Shown here: positions 50,837 to 59,628 of the stretch, piece by piece | Numbering within the stretch: the first letter of the stretch is position 1 | How the letters are laid out: every line of letters starts with the position of its first letter | Assembly (NCBI RefSeq): GCF_009873495.1 | Contig: NZ_CP046703.1 | Coordinates: 2,418,001-2,482,000, forward strand | Direction: 5' to 3' | Origin: Nostoc sp. ATCC 53789 | GTDB taxonomy: Bacteria; Cyanobacteriota; Cyanobacteriia; Cyanobacteriales; Nostocaceae | Length of the DNA stretch: 64,000 nucleotides | Position numbers and translations under genes: made by a program | The notes under the pieces: model-generated | Told to the model about the DNA's origin: nothing | What the model saw: only the letters and a program-made list of their open reading frames with translations | Database searches by the model: none

Positions 50837-52612
50837 GTGAAAAACCTTTTAGGATTAGTAATATTAGGCTGTATTCTCACATCCTCCGTAGCATTGGCAG
50901 AGCCATCTCTTATAGTCGTTTTTCCCAAGACAAACTACCAGACGAGTTCCCAAAAAATCTTTTTTCTGGGGACTGCACCACCGGATGGTGAGGTTTTGAT
51001 CAATAGTAAGCCAATTAACCGCAGCAAAGCTGGTCATTTTTCCCCTAGTTTCCCCTTGCAGTTGGGAGAGAATCTTTTTACTGTGAGTCGCCAGAATCAA
51101 GAACTTAAGATTAAGGTGATAAGGGTTAGCACTAGCCCTGAACTACCACAGGGGGTAGCCTTTGCTAAAGATTCCTTGACTCCCGCAGCTGATATTGCCA
51201 GACTACCAGGAGAACTAATTTGTTTTAGCGCGTTAGCGAAGCTTCCCGAAGGGATCGCACCCCCTAACGCCAATGTCTCTGTAACCCTGGCTAATCAGAC
51301 GATTACCCTTTTACCTCAACCTCAACAGGCACAACTACCAAGTAATTTGGCAGCTCTGACAGGGCAAAATCAGCCTTATGCCCAGTCTAGCGTAGGCAAT
51401 TATAAAGGTTGCACCACAGTGGCTACAGCCGCCGATCTGGGAAAACCTCAGTTTCAACTAACACTCAATGGCAAGACGATAACTCAACCAGGGACTGGTA
51501 AAATTCAAATCCTCTCAAGAGCAGAGTTGCCGGTTTCTGAGGTTACAGTAGAGTCAGGCGTTGCTCGCACTGGCCCAAGCACCGATTATTCTCGACTCAC
51601 ACCACTGCCTAAAGGCACACGCGCAACAGTAACAGGTAAGGAAGGTGAATGGTTGCGCCTAGACTATGGCGCTTGGATTAATAGTCAGGAAACTCGCATT
51701 CTACCTGGTGCAATTCCGCCACAAACAATAATTCGCAGTGTCGGATACCGTCAACTCCCTGGTGCGACAGAGATATTTTTCCCCTTACAAGTTCCCGTAC
51801 CTGTGAGCGTGCAACAAAGTGAGAAAGCTCTCGCTCTCACTCTCTACAATACTACTGCCCAAACGGACATTATTCGCCTGGATGATGACCCTCTAATTTC
51901 TCGGCTAGATTGGCAACAGGAGGCTCCAGAACAAGTAAAATACACCTTTAACCTCAAAAAAGCTCAACAGTGGGGATATAAGCTGAGATACGACGGTACA
52001 ACCCTGGTTTTGGCTTTGCGTCATCCGCCTAATATTGGGAACACAAGACGCAAGCTTTTAGCTAATCTCAAGATTGTACTCGATCCAGGGCATGGCGGTA
52101 AAGAATCTGGTGCCAGTGGCCCAACTGGATATTTAGAAAAAGATGTGAATTTGGTGGTATCTAAGTTGCTGCGGGACGATTTGGTGAAGCGAGGAGCAAC
52201 GGTAGTGATGACGCGGGAGGACGATAAGGAGGTTTCTCTAGCAGAGCGTCAGGCAATTATTAGTAAAGAAGAACCTGCGATCGCTATTTCCATACATCAC
52301 AACTCCTTACCCGATGATGGCGATGCTGAAAAAACCAAGGGATTCGCCGCTTTTTGGTATCAACCCCAAGCCCACAGCCTGGCAATATTTTTACAGACCT
52401 ATGTTGTTAAAAAACTCGGCAAACCTTCTTATGGTGTGTTTTGGGACAACCTAGCGCTGACACGCCCAGCAGCTGCGCCATCGGTGTTACTGGAATTGGG
52501 TTTTATGAGCAATCCCGATGAATTTGAGCAGGTAGTGAACCCAAAAGAACAGAAGAAAATGGCTGATGCGATCGCTCAGGGGATTACTGAGTGGTTTAAA
52601 AGCGTTCGATAG
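50837..52612 (+). CDS. N-acetylmuramoyl-L-alanine amidase (Amidase_3) with SH3-like domain
   Basis: The 591-residue periplasmic enzyme cuts the lactyl-alanine bond of peptidoglycan. A signal peptide (MKNLLGLVILGCILTSSVALAEP) is followed by a beta-rich N-terminal region, a bacterial SH3-like domain (about residues 235-285, VESGVARTGPSTDYSRL) and an AMIN-like segment. The C-terminal Amidase_3 domain has LDPGHGGKESGASGP (zinc His), YLEKDVNLVVSKLL (zinc Glu), AISIHHNSLPDDGD (zinc His) and the catalytic Glu in VLLELGFMSNPDEF. The start is GTG. Residues 131-141 (SALAKLPEGIA) are encoded by a dispersed GC-rich repeat. It is divergent from pyrG with an 84-base gap. Confidence 0.93.
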   Translation: MKNLLGLVILGCILTSSVALAEPSLIVVFPKTNYQTSSQKIFFLGTAPPDGEVLINSKPINRSKAGHFSPSFPLQLGENLFTVSRQNQELKIKVIRVSTSPELPQGVAFAKDSLTPAADIARLPGELICFSALAKLPEGIAPPNANVSVTLANQTITLLPQPQQAQLPSNLAALTGQNQPYAQSSVGNYKGCTTVATAADLGKPQFQLTLNGKTITQPGTGKIQILSRAELPVSEVTVESGVARTGPSTDYSRLTPLPKGTRATVTGKEGEWLRLDYGAWINSQETRILPGAIPPQTIIRSVGYRQLPGATEIFFPLQVPVPVSVQQSEKALALTLYNTTAQTDIIRLDDDPLISRLDWQQEAPEQVKYTFNLKKAQQWGYKLRYDGTTLVLALRHPPNIGNTRRKLLANLKIVLDPGHGGKESGASGPTGYLEKDVNLVVSKLLRDDLVKRGATVVMTREDDKEVSLAERQAIISKEEPAIAISIHHNSLPDDGDAEKTKGFAAFWYQPQAHSLAIFLQTYVVKKLGKPSYGVFWDNLALTRPAAAPSVLLELGFMSNPDEFEQVVNPKEQKKMADAIAQGITEWFKSVR

Positions 52613-52668
52613 ATCGGGAGTTAAGCTTACGAGCTATAGCAATCCTATTTCTTGCGCCAAACTAAAAA

Positions 52669-52700
52669 CTATAGGGACAATTCATGAATTGCTCCTATAG
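52669..52700. repeat. Imperfect palindrome downstream of the amidase gene
   Basis: CTATAGGGACAATTCA is complementary, with two mismatches, to the following TGAATTGCTCCTATAG. It is a possible bidirectional terminator or dispersed repeat in the 254-base gap between the amidase gene and the next plus-strand gene. Confidence 0.6.
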
Positions 52701-52866
52701 GGTTTTGGCTATTATTTGCATAAGTCCTGGATTTGTGAAAATTCGCGGTATTCAGATCGCCAACTTCGTGAAAGTTGTCAGCGATTTAACTTTTCAGTGC
52801 TTCTACCATGCCAAAACAACTTTGATTGCGGCTAAAAATATATCAAATCTTATATTTTGAAACCGT

Positions 52867-53292
52867 ATGTATTTTAAAATCGGCGGTATGGTGGGAGCGA
52901 TCGCTATTTTCTTGAGCAATGGTAGTGCGTTCACCGAAGGCGTTGGCGCAGCGATCGCCGAAGGCGTTGGCACAGCCATCGCCCAAGATGCACAAAGATA
53001 TATTACTGTGGGGCATGATAAATTAGGAAACAGCGTAGCTTTAGATACAAAAACTATTAAGGGTACAACGTACAAACTTTACGGTATGTACGGAGATGGC
53101 ATCTTCGAGACTACATTCGATGCATCATGTTCCGAATCACGGCTTTTTCGGAATCACATTGCCATTTACAGTTCAGAGGGACAGCTACTTCAAGAGGATA
53201 AGGAGAAAGGAGAAATACCTTTTGTCGCCAATTCTTCACCAGGCAAAGGAATGAAAATTGTTTGTCAAAAGATTGGGGCCCTTGGTTGGTAA
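52867..53292 (+). CDS. Small exported protein, function unknown, with repeat-derived insert
   Basis: No family recognised. The 141-residue protein begins MYFKIGGMVGAIAIFLSNGSAF, a signal-like hydrophobic start. It then carries TEGVGAAIAEGVGTAIAQ (residues 23-40), encoded by two tandem copies of a GCGATCGCCGAAGGCGTTGG-type dispersed repeat (52930-52975). The remaining part is beta-rich (RYITVGHDKLGNSVALDTKTI) with a Cys pair (Cys81 in DASCSESRLF and Cys132 in MKIVCQKIG) that could form a disulfide in the periplasm. The repeat lies in the region between signal peptide and mature domain, where extra residues would be tolerated. Confidence 0.62.
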   Translation: MYFKIGGMVGAIAIFLSNGSAFTEGVGAAIAEGVGTAIAQDAQRYITVGHDKLGNSVALDTKTIKGTTYKLYGMYGDGIFETTFDASCSESRLFRNHIAIYSSEGQLLQEDKEKGEIPFVANSSPGKGMKIVCQKIGALGW

Positions 53293-53407
53293 GTTAAGTA
53301 GGGAATGTCCCATGCCCCATTCCCCATTCCCACTTGCCCTGAGCGTTCGCGTAGCGTCTCGAAGAGAAGCCGAAGGGATTCCCAATTCCCAATTCCAGTA
53401 GAAAATA

Positions 53408-53995
53408 CTAAGGACAAAACAACGTGTCACGCGTATCTCGTCCTGTGGTTGGATTAGTCCCTTTAGCAAGTTTGCACAATTTTTTTTGCTCATCCGAACG
53501 CAGCAGCGTATCGGTAAAATCTGCCCCATCAATGATTGCGCCATCAAATCTGGCGTTAGCAGCAAAAGCACCCTCTAACAGTGCATTTGTCAAATTTGCC
53601 CTAACTAAACGAGCCGAGTCTAAAGTGGAATTTCTCAAGTCAGCTGCCTCTAAATTTGCAGACTCCAAATTTGCTGCAAAGAAACTGACACCGTTCAAAT
53701 TAGCATGGCTGAAGTTACTCTGGCGAAGATTAGCTTTGGTAAAGCTGGAATCTGTTAAATCACGTCCTGAAAAATCAGCCTCGACCAAAATTTCTTTATT
53801 ATATTCAAGTGCCAAAGCTGTTGGAGCAAAACCGAGCGTTGCGGTGATGCTAATCATTCCCCACAAGAATAAGCTGAGTATATTTGTCCAAAAGTGATAG
53901 TCAGTCTGACGCTTCAACCCGAATTGTGTTCGGGATGAGTCGAGTTGAGAACCTGCTGTGCAATCGCTTAACCTAGAATTCATAGAATTTATCAT
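53408..53995 (-). CDS. Pentapeptide-repeat protein with N-terminal membrane segment
   Basis: After an N-terminal tail there is one hydrophobic segment with a signal-like end ([29 protein letters not shown], about residues 38-65). About 15 A(D/N)LxX pentapeptides follow, from [22 protein letters not shown] to [19 protein letters not shown]-terminal segment with two Cys ([25 protein letters not shown]) is the cap found in thylakoid-lumen pentapeptide proteins. The longest frame starts at a TTG (54007) that overlaps the yraN ATG on the other strand; I prefer the ATG at 53995. The divergent starts are only about 10 bases apart. Function is unknown. Confidence 0.8.
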   Translation of the reverse strand: MINSMNSRLSDCTAGSQLDSSRTQFGLKRQTDYHFWTNILSLFLWGMISITATLGFAPTALALEYNKEILVEADFSGRDLTDSSFTKANLRQSNFSHANLNGVSFFAANLESANLEAADLRNSTLDSARLVRANLTNALLEGAFAANARFDGAIIDGADFTDTLLRSDEQKKLCKLAKGTNPTTGRDTRDTLFCP

Positions 53996-54006
53996 ATTTT
54001 TCGTCA

Positions 54007-54504
54007 ATGGCTAACCTTCCTCCATCTCATTATCCAGATATTGGTCATTTAGGAGAAGACCTAGTTGCCCAATGGTTGCAATCTACTAGTTGGATAATTC
54101 TACATCGTCGCTTTTCTAGCCGTTATGGAGAAATTGATATTATTGCTCAATATGATGGACAAACTGGGGAAAAACTCCTTACTCAGCACTCATTATTGGC
54201 ATTTGTTGAAGTTAAAACCCGCAGTTCCGGGAGTTGGGATGCAGGAGGAAGAAGCGCCATCACCCCACAAAAGCAAGCAAAAATCTCACGGACAGCTGGA
54301 ATATTTTTAGCCCAGTACCCTGAAAAGGCGGATTATTCTTGCCGATTTGATGTTGCTATTGTCTACTGTCAAAGGATATCAAAAAATCAGACTGCGGTTA
54401 TAGCAACTCAGGAAGCTCTTGCTACTTTATCAACAGATGAATATAAGTTTAAGCTGCAAGAATACATTCTGGCAGCTTTCGACTCTTCAATTGATAATGG
54501 TTAA
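54007..54504 (+). CDS. yraN: YraN/UPF0102 family protein
   Basis: The 165-residue protein matches YraN (UPF0102): [37 protein letters not shown], then [43 protein letters not shown], and FDVAIV. The E-(x)-D and EVK pattern is that of an endonuclease-like (PD-(D/E)XK) fold, with Glu41, Asp43, Glu69 and Lys71 as likely metal residues. A nuclease role in DNA repair or uptake is suggested by the fold, but the cellular function is not established. The gap of 63 bases downstream to the convergent neighbour is short. The ATG overlaps the extended frame of the divergent pentapeptide gene. Confidence 0.9.
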   Translation: MANLPPSHYPDIGHLGEDLVAQWLQSTSWIILHRRFSSRYGEIDIIAQYDGQTGEKLLTQHSLLAFVEVKTRSSGSWDAGGRSAITPQKQAKISRTAGIFLAQYPEKADYSCRFDVAIVYCQRISKNQTAVIATQEALATLSTDEYKFKLQEYILAAFDSSIDNG

Positions 54505-54567
54505 TTGGTAATGGATAAAATATCTTAATTACCAATAATTATCTACTGGCGTTACAACCAAACGTTA

Positions 54568-54957
54568 TTACGCCAAAGTTTCTGGACAGTAGCCTAAGCC
54601 CCTGACAAACTGTTGCCGGAAAGCTTCGATTTCGTCTCTCTCTGGACTACCATGAGAAACGATCGCTACCTGATAGCGACGCATCACGTCCACAGGGCAT
54701 TGTCCCGCTTCTAAACTCCAAAGTGCCATTTGCACCCTCATTGGTGGCTCATAGCTAATTCCTAATTCATTTAGAAAAGCCCGAAAGTCGCCATCTTCTT
54801 GGGGCGAGACTTGACCTCTGAGTTTGATCCTAACCACCCAGCCATCAATTTGATGAATTACGGTGACGAACGAAACTGGTGTCTGGGGTCTAGCGTGCAG
54901 GTGTTGAACGACCCTCAGGGTTAGACTGGCATTTGCCAGATAGTACAAGTATTCCAT
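54568..54957 (-). CDS. Conserved cyanobacterial protein of unknown function
   Basis: I do not recognise a named family. The 129-residue soluble protein begins MEYLYYLANASLTLRVVQHLHARPQTPVSF and contains IHQIDGWVVRIKLRGQVSPQEDGDFRAFLNELGISYEPP. Two Cys (QCPVD, GYCPE) occur near the C-terminus. Predicted structure is mixed alpha/beta. There is no signal peptide, membrane helix or catalytic signature. It is convergent with yraN and divergent from queA, so it stands as a single-gene unit. Its regular cyanobacterial-type composition argues against recent acquisition. Confidence 0.7.
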   Translation of the reverse strand: MEYLYYLANASLTLRVVQHLHARPQTPVSFVTVIHQIDGWVVRIKLRGQVSPQEDGDFRAFLNELGISYEPPMRVQMALWSLEAGQCPVDVMRRYQVAIVSHGSPERDEIEAFRQQFVRGLGYCPETLA

Positions 54958-55027
54958 GTTTGTTGGTGCTTGGGATCAAAGCCAATCCTACATATCTATA
55001 TTCGTCAATCAGTGCCTGTTCCCGGTA

Positions 55028-55075
55028 GGGTAAAAGCCCCCGTTTTTAGATGGGGAGGTTTACCCAATTTTTATG
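55028..55075 (+). terminator. Terminator-like hairpin in the leader region of queA
   Basis: GGGTAAA (55028-55034) with an inner CCCC pairs with GGGG and TTTACCC (55059-55065), and AATTTTTATG follows. It lies 156 bases upstream of queA and about 70 bases upstream of the minus-strand gene's start. It could attenuate a queA transcript or end readthrough from elsewhere; the GCCCCC/GGGG core also resembles palindromic ends of IS200/IS605 remnants. Confidence 0.4.
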
Positions 55076-55230
55076 TTAATTTTTCCGTGTTACTTAATAG
55101 TAACAATCTTATAGCCTCGCGACAAAATTGGGCAAAGATGCCTTAAAGTTCCTTTAGAAGGGAAAGCTAAAAACAGCTTTTTGTCAGAGAGTATAAATAC
55201 TAAATAAAGCAAAAACTAGTACAAGCCAAG

Positions 55231-56448
55231 TTGAAAGATACATCTAGCCCCAAAGAAAAAAATTTTGAATTAGATTGCTCGGTAGCAGGCTATGACTACA
55301 CACTACCTCCAGAACTCATTGCCCAAAACCCAGCAGTTCCTAGAGATAGTTCCCGGTTACTGGTAGTTAATTCTCCCACTACAGGCGCTGAAACAGAAGC
55401 ATCTCACCATATTTTCCATGATTTGCCTGCACTGCTACGCTCTGGTGATTTGTTGGTCATGAACAATACAAGGGTTATTCCAGCTCGGCTTTATGGTCAT
55501 AAAACCACTGGTGCTAAAATCCAGGTGTTGCTGTTGGAAGAACGGCAGTATAACTGTTGGTTAGCTTTAGTTAAGCCAGGAAAAAGCTTCAAACAGGGAA
55601 CAAAGATTATTTTTGAAGCAAAGCAGGGGATTGGGGATTCAAAAGAGGCAGAGGGGCACGGTGCTGGGGGCAGAGGGGAAAACTCTTCTCCCTACTCCCT
55701 TGATTCTTCCCCAGTAACCAGTCAACAACTCACCGCTACAGTTTTAGAAACAGACGCAGCAACCGGGGGACGTTTGTTGCAATTTGATGTGCCAGAGGGA
55801 AAGCCTTTGGTGCAACTGTTAGAGGTATTTGGTGAAGTACCGCTACCACCCTACATTACTACCTCTTCAGCTGCTGATGAGCAGTATCAGACAGTTTATG
55901 CCGAACAGCCAGGAGCGATCGCAGCACCGACGGCAGGATTACACTTTACCCCAGAATTATTACAAAAGCTGCGCGATCGCAATATCAATCAAGCTTTTGT
56001 GACGCTACACGTTGGTGTCGGCACTTTTCGCCCTGTGGAAGTGGAAGACGTAACTACCCACCAGATGCATGAAGAATGGATTGAAGTTCCCGCCGCCACG
56101 GTAGAGCAAATTCGCGCCACCAAAGCTGCTGGCGGTCGAATTATTGCTGTGGGAACAACGGCAGTAAGGGCTTTGGAAGGGGCAGCTAAATCTGGGAATT
56201 TACAATCATTTTGCGGTAAAACAGACTTGTTTATTTATCCCGGCTACCAATGGCGGGTGGTGGATGGTTTGATTACCAATTTTCACCTACCACGTTCTAG
56301 TTTGCTGATGTTGGTAAGTGCGCTAATTGGCAGACAACGGCTATTGAATATATACTTGGAAGCGATCACTTTTGGGTATCGTTTCTATTCCTTTGGTGAT
56401 GCTATGCTAATTTTGCCGGAAGCCATAAGAGTTCTGAGTCAAGCATGA
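55231..56448 (+). CDS. queA: S-adenosylmethionine:tRNA ribosyltransferase-isomerase
   Basis: The enzyme transfers and isomerises the ribosyl group of SAM onto preQ1 in tRNA, the penultimate queuosine step. Core motifs are [75 protein letters not shown] and [19 protein letters not shown]. Only a TTG (55231) is available as start, because no ATG or GTG precedes GYDYTLP in frame. The length of 405 is about 50 above the usual 350. Residues 130-162 (a region rich in Gly, Glu and Ser, with [10 protein letters not shown]) are encoded by low-complexity repeat sequence and separate two conserved strands. Confidence 0.94.
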   Translation: MKDTSSPKEKNFELDCSVAGYDYTLPPELIAQNPAVPRDSSRLLVVNSPTTGAETEASHHIFHDLPALLRSGDLLVMNNTRVIPARLYGHKTTGAKIQVLLLEERQYNCWLALVKPGKSFKQGTKIIFEAKQGIGDSKEAEGHGAGGRGENSSPYSLDSSPVTSQQLTATVLETDAATGGRLLQFDVPEGKPLVQLLEVFGEVPLPPYITTSSAADEQYQTVYAEQPGAIAAPTAGLHFTPELLQKLRDRNINQAFVTLHVGVGTFRPVEVEDVTTHQMHEEWIEVPAATVEQIRATKAAGGRIIAVGTTAVRALEGAAKSGNLQSFCGKTDLFIYPGYQWRVVDGLITNFHLPRSSLLMLVSALIGRQRLLNIYLEAITFGYRFYSFGDAMLILPEAIRVLSQA

Positions 56449-56535
56449 GGGCAATGTTCCCTGTTCCCTGTTACCTATTCCCTACCTGACTTTGCACGTT
56501 ATGTGGAAAAGTCCACGAAAAACCTAACCCCCTAA

Positions 56536-56591
56536 CCCCTTCCCGATGCGGGAAGGGGGAAATTCAAAGTCTCTCTCCTAATAGGAGAGAG
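56536..56591. repeat. Double hairpin downstream of queA
   Basis: Two perfect 10-bp hairpins stand side by side: CCCCTTCCCG/CGGGAAGGGG (56536-56558, three-base loop) and CTCTCTCCTA/TAGGAGAGAG (56571-56591, one-base loop). They belong to a dispersed CTAACCCC-type repeat and may also terminate queA transcription. Confidence 0.7.
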
Positions 56592-56692
56592 ATTTAGAGA
56601 GAGGTTTTCCAGATGCCGTGAAAAGTCAGATTCCCTACCTACCTACGCAAATACGTTAAGTAATCAAACCGGATTCCTATAGGAGTAATTTT

Positions 56693-57313
56693 ATGCGTGA
56701 CTTCATAATAAAATTGGTCAAAACTATCATCCAGATAATGAATGCTCCGATGCTCATATTGTTTATCGTCACTACAAAGAAAGAAGTGATTCTTGTGGAT
56801 GTAAGACGATGGTCAAAGATAGTTGAGCTAGTTGATACTTCTGACTGGGTTAACTTGCTATATTTGCTTTATAAATATCCCGAATTCAGAAGTCTTTACT
56901 ATTACAGAATTAAAAAAGGTAACTTTCTAGGATTGGTACTGATGCATATTATAAAATTCTTTTATAAAGAATGTCCAAGTCTATTTTTATATTGCGATAA
57001 TATTGGTTCTGGACTATTTATTCAACATGGCTTTAGTACTATAGTAAATGCAAGAAGCATTGGTGATAATTGCTGGATTAATCAACAGGTAACAATAGGA
57101 TACAGCAGTAAAAATAATTTTCCGACAATTGGCAACAATGTAATCATAAGTTCAGGTGCAAAAGTGATTGGCAACGTCACTATAAATGATAATGTGATAG
57201 TAGGAGCAAATGCAGTTGTAGTCAAAGATGTTCCCAGTAATTGTGTTGTTGTCGGTGTTCCAGCTTATATAATCAAGAGAGATGGCGTGAAAGTAAAAGA
57301 GCAGTTGATTTAA
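56693..57313 (+). CDS. Hexapeptide-repeat acyltransferase (CysE-like left-handed beta-helix)
   Basis: The 206-residue protein belongs to the hexapeptide acyltransferase group. Helical N-terminus RWSKIVELVDTSDWVNLLYLLY and FRSLYYYRIKKGNFLGLV precede a left-handed beta-helix with repeats such as IGDNCWINQQVTIGY, IGNNVIISSGAKVIGNVTINDNVIVGANAVVVKDVP and the exit CVVVGVPAYIIKRDG. This is the layout of serine O-acetyltransferases and of capsule or polysaccharide acetyltransferases; His115 in IQHGFSTI may be catalytic. The gene is noticeably AT-rich relative to neighbours, hinting at horizontal acquisition. AGGAG lies seven bases ahead of the ATG. The acceptor is unknown. Confidence 0.82.
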   Translation: MRDFIIKLVKTIIQIMNAPMLILFIVTTKKEVILVDVRRWSKIVELVDTSDWVNLLYLLYKYPEFRSLYYYRIKKGNFLGLVLMHIIKFFYKECPSLFLYCDNIGSGLFIQHGFSTIVNARSIGDNCWINQQVTIGYSSKNNFPTIGNNVIISSGAKVIGNVTINDNVIVGANAVVVKDVPSNCVVVGVPAYIIKRDGVKVKEQLI

Positions 57314-57490
57314 ATTTGTTTATTAACAGATTATAAAACCTATAGAATATCGCACTAATTACGGTATGCAGAGCAACTGAACAAGGAGAAGGGTGTTTTT
57401 ACAAAAGTCGGATGCTCCCAAAGTGAGAAATTCTTAATTTTTTGATTTGCAATTTTTCATGCTGTGGTGGGTATTCTGACTTATAAAGAT

Positions 57491-58636
57491 ATGAGCATAA
57501 GTACATCTATGTCACTCCTGTCTAGAAAAAGTCAAACTCAGCCCTGGTTACACTTCTTATTTCACCAAAACTCTGTTCAGAAAAAGCCCCTGTTCAGACT
57601 TCTGTTTGCTTTCTCTGCGTTTTTGGTCTTAGCTGCACCGACAATTACTAATTTTCCAGGAAGCAAGCTGCTAGCAGAAACCGCAATTTCTCAGGATCTT
57701 GAAGCAGCTAGCTTTTTCCAGCAGGGAGTCACGCGCTATAATCGCAAAGACTTACAAGGTGCAGAATATGCCTTTCGTCAGGCATTGCAGCGAGATCCTA
57801 ACCTTGGGGCTGCGCTAAATTATCTGGGTAATATATTCATGGAGCAAAATCGCCTAGATGTAGCTTTACAAGAATATACAGAGGCGATTAGGATTAATCC
57901 TAATTTTAGTGAAGCTTATTACAACTTAGGGCTAGTGCTGCATCGTCAGGGACAAAAAGATGCTGCGATTACGGCTTATCGTCAAAGCCTTGTGATAGAT
58001 CCCACAAAGGTAGCAGCGCTGTATAATCTGGGATTAGTGCTGTATGAACAAGGACAGCTACCGGAAGCGATCGCAACATACCAGCAAGCAATTAATTTAG
58101 ATAGCAGCAATACCAACGCTTATTTTAACTTAGCGATCGCCTTGCAACAACAAGGTCAAACAGAGCAAGCGATCGCAACTTATCGTCAAGCCTTGCAGCT
58201 AGATCCTCAAAATGCCACAGCTTATAACAACATGGCAAGTTTGCTAGCAATCCAAGGCCAAGCTTCTGAAGCTATTTCTGTTTATCGGCAAGCTATTCGC
58301 CTAAATCCTAAAAACGCCTCAGCTTACTATAATTTGGGAGTCACTTTATATAATCAAGGCGACATCAAGAAAGCTAATGGAGTCTTGAAACGTGCCCATA
58401 CTGAGTATCGTGAGCAAGGTAACATTGAGCAAGCTCAGAAAATAGAACAACTAATGCAACAAATTGCCCAGAAAATTCAGCCACAACAGCCTCAAGCCAG
58501 TCAAACAGCTACTCCTTCTCAAACTCCAGACAACACAAGTAATGTAATACAAACACCTGAGCCACAAACGCCAAATCAACTAGAAAACCCTGTCTCAGTT
58601 GAACAACAATCTACTTCAACGAGTTCCGGACAATAA
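57491..58636 (+). CDS. Membrane-anchored or exported TPR protein
   Basis: From the ATG at 57491 the protein (381 residues) has a hydrophobic segment at about residues 33-52 (LFRLLFAFSAFLVLAAPTITNF) that can serve as signal peptide or anchor. After that come about seven canonical 34-residue TPRs, from AASFFQQGVTRYNRKDLQGAE to AYYNLGVTLYNQGDIKKANG, and a Gln/Pro/Thr-rich C-terminal tail from about residue 320. TPRs mediate protein-protein contacts; in cyanobacteria such exported TPR proteins are often linked to photosystem or envelope assembly, but no specific partner is deducible. The frame extends nine codons to a GTG (57464); two internal ATGs are other options. Confidence 0.82.
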   Translation: MSISTSMSLLSRKSQTQPWLHFLFHQNSVQKKPLFRLLFAFSAFLVLAAPTITNFPGSKLLAETAISQDLEAASFFQQGVTRYNRKDLQGAEYAFRQALQRDPNLGAALNYLGNIFMEQNRLDVALQEYTEAIRINPNFSEAYYNLGLVLHRQGQKDAAITAYRQSLVIDPTKVAALYNLGLVLYEQGQLPEAIATYQQAINLDSSNTNAYFNLAIALQQQGQTEQAIATYRQALQLDPQNATAYNNMASLLAIQGQASEAISVYRQAIRLNPKNASAYYNLGVTLYNQGDIKKANGVLKRAHTEYREQGNIEQAQKIEQLMQQIAQKIQPQQPQASQTATPSQTPDNTSNVIQTPEPQTPNQLENPVSVEQQSTSTSSGQ

Positions 58637-58642
58637 AAAAAT

Positions 58643-58677
58643 CAGAGTTAGAAATAAGTTAATAACTTCTAACTCTG
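58643..58677 (+). terminator. Probable stem-loop terminator of the TPR gene
   Basis: CAGAGTTAGAA (58643-58653) pairs perfectly with TTCTAACTCTG (58667-58677), seven bases after the stop codon, but only a weak T-rich stretch (AATTTTCGATTTT) follows. It is a likely terminator or 3'-end stabiliser. Confidence 0.55.
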
Positions 58678-58775
58678 CCAATTTTCGATTTTAAGTAGCA
58701 ATTTTGATGTGCTTACAGTGCAACTTGGATTGAAGGAAAAATCTAAAATCTAAAATTGAATGACTTCTAAATTTT

Positions 58776-59471
58776 TTAAATCGGCAAACGATTGATATCT
58801 TTATTGCAGCCAATAACTACCATTGCTGAACCACGTTCTAAACGTTTGGTAGGGTCAGGATTAATTTGAAATTTACCATCCTGGCTCACCGCTAGCAAAT
58901 TTAACCCGTAGCGGTTACGAAGTTGAAGCTCGGTGATTGTTCTGCCGTGAAATTCATCAGGCACAATCAACTCTACAATACTGTTATCTGGGTCTAGATC
59001 AAATCGATCTAAGATTGCTGGTTTAGTAAGTGTACGCGCTAGAGCGCAACCTGCTTCATACTCAGGAAAAACAACATGATCTGCTCCTACTCGCCGCAGC
59101 AGTTTACGATGAACTTCACTAGAAGCTTTGGCAACTACATGGGGTACGCCAGCCTCTTTCACATTTAGGGTGGTTATAATGCTTTCTTGAACGTAGTTGC
59201 CAATCGCTACAATTACAGTATCAAATTCAAAAATCCCAGCTTCTTTTAGTGCGGCTGGTTCTGTAGAATCTAATTGCAAAGCATGACCAACTATTCCCTC
59301 AGTTAATGCTTCGGAAACTCGTTTTTCATCAATATCTGTTGCCAGTACTTGATAACCGAAGTTGTGCAGTGTAGAACAGACGGATCTACCAAAACGACCT
59401 AATCCAACTACAGCAAATTGTTGGTTATCTTTACGTAAACTGCGAAAAAAACTTAATGATGAAAGATTCAC
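58776..59471 (-). CDS. ktrA: Potassium uptake regulatory subunit, TrkA/KtrA type (RCK)
   Basis: The 231-residue protein is the cytoplasmic gating ring of a K+ uptake channel. An RCK-N (Rossmann) domain begins FAVVGLGRFGRSVCSTLHNFGYQVLATDIDEKRV, with the GxGxxG nucleotide loop. The RCK-C domain follows from about residue 150 (SIVELIVPDEFHGRTITELQLRNRYGLNLLAVSQDG). The KtrA octamer binds ATP/ADP to control the KtrB pore. The gene lies 157 bases after ktrB on the same strand, so the two probably form one operon. Confidence 0.9.
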   Translation of the reverse strand: MNLSSLSFFRSLRKDNQQFAVVGLGRFGRSVCSTLHNFGYQVLATDIDEKRVSEALTEGIVGHALQLDSTEPAALKEAGIFEFDTVIVAIGNYVQESIITTLNVKEAGVPHVVAKASSEVHRKLLRRVGADHVVFPEYEAGCALARTLTKPAILDRFDLDPDNSIVELIVPDEFHGRTITELQLRNRYGLNLLAVSQDGKFQINPDPTKRLERGSAMVVIGCNKDINRLPI

Positions 59472-59628
59472 CCTTTTTATCCTTATAATGGCTCCCTGTA
59501 TTTAGGGCAAAAAACGGTTATGATACTTGAATTAAAAATCTTATTTTTTGCCTTCCAATGTATATTTTATCAGTTTAGTCATTAGTCATTAGTGAGTTGT
59601 CAAGAATTATTATCCCCGCACTCGCTAA

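Noticed and set aside
55028..55075. preQ1 riboswitch upstream of queA
   Set aside because: The hairpin lacks the compact preQ1-I pattern (short stem, A-rich tail pairing) and its long GGGTAAA/TTTACCC stem with a T run looks like a terminator or IS-end palindrome.
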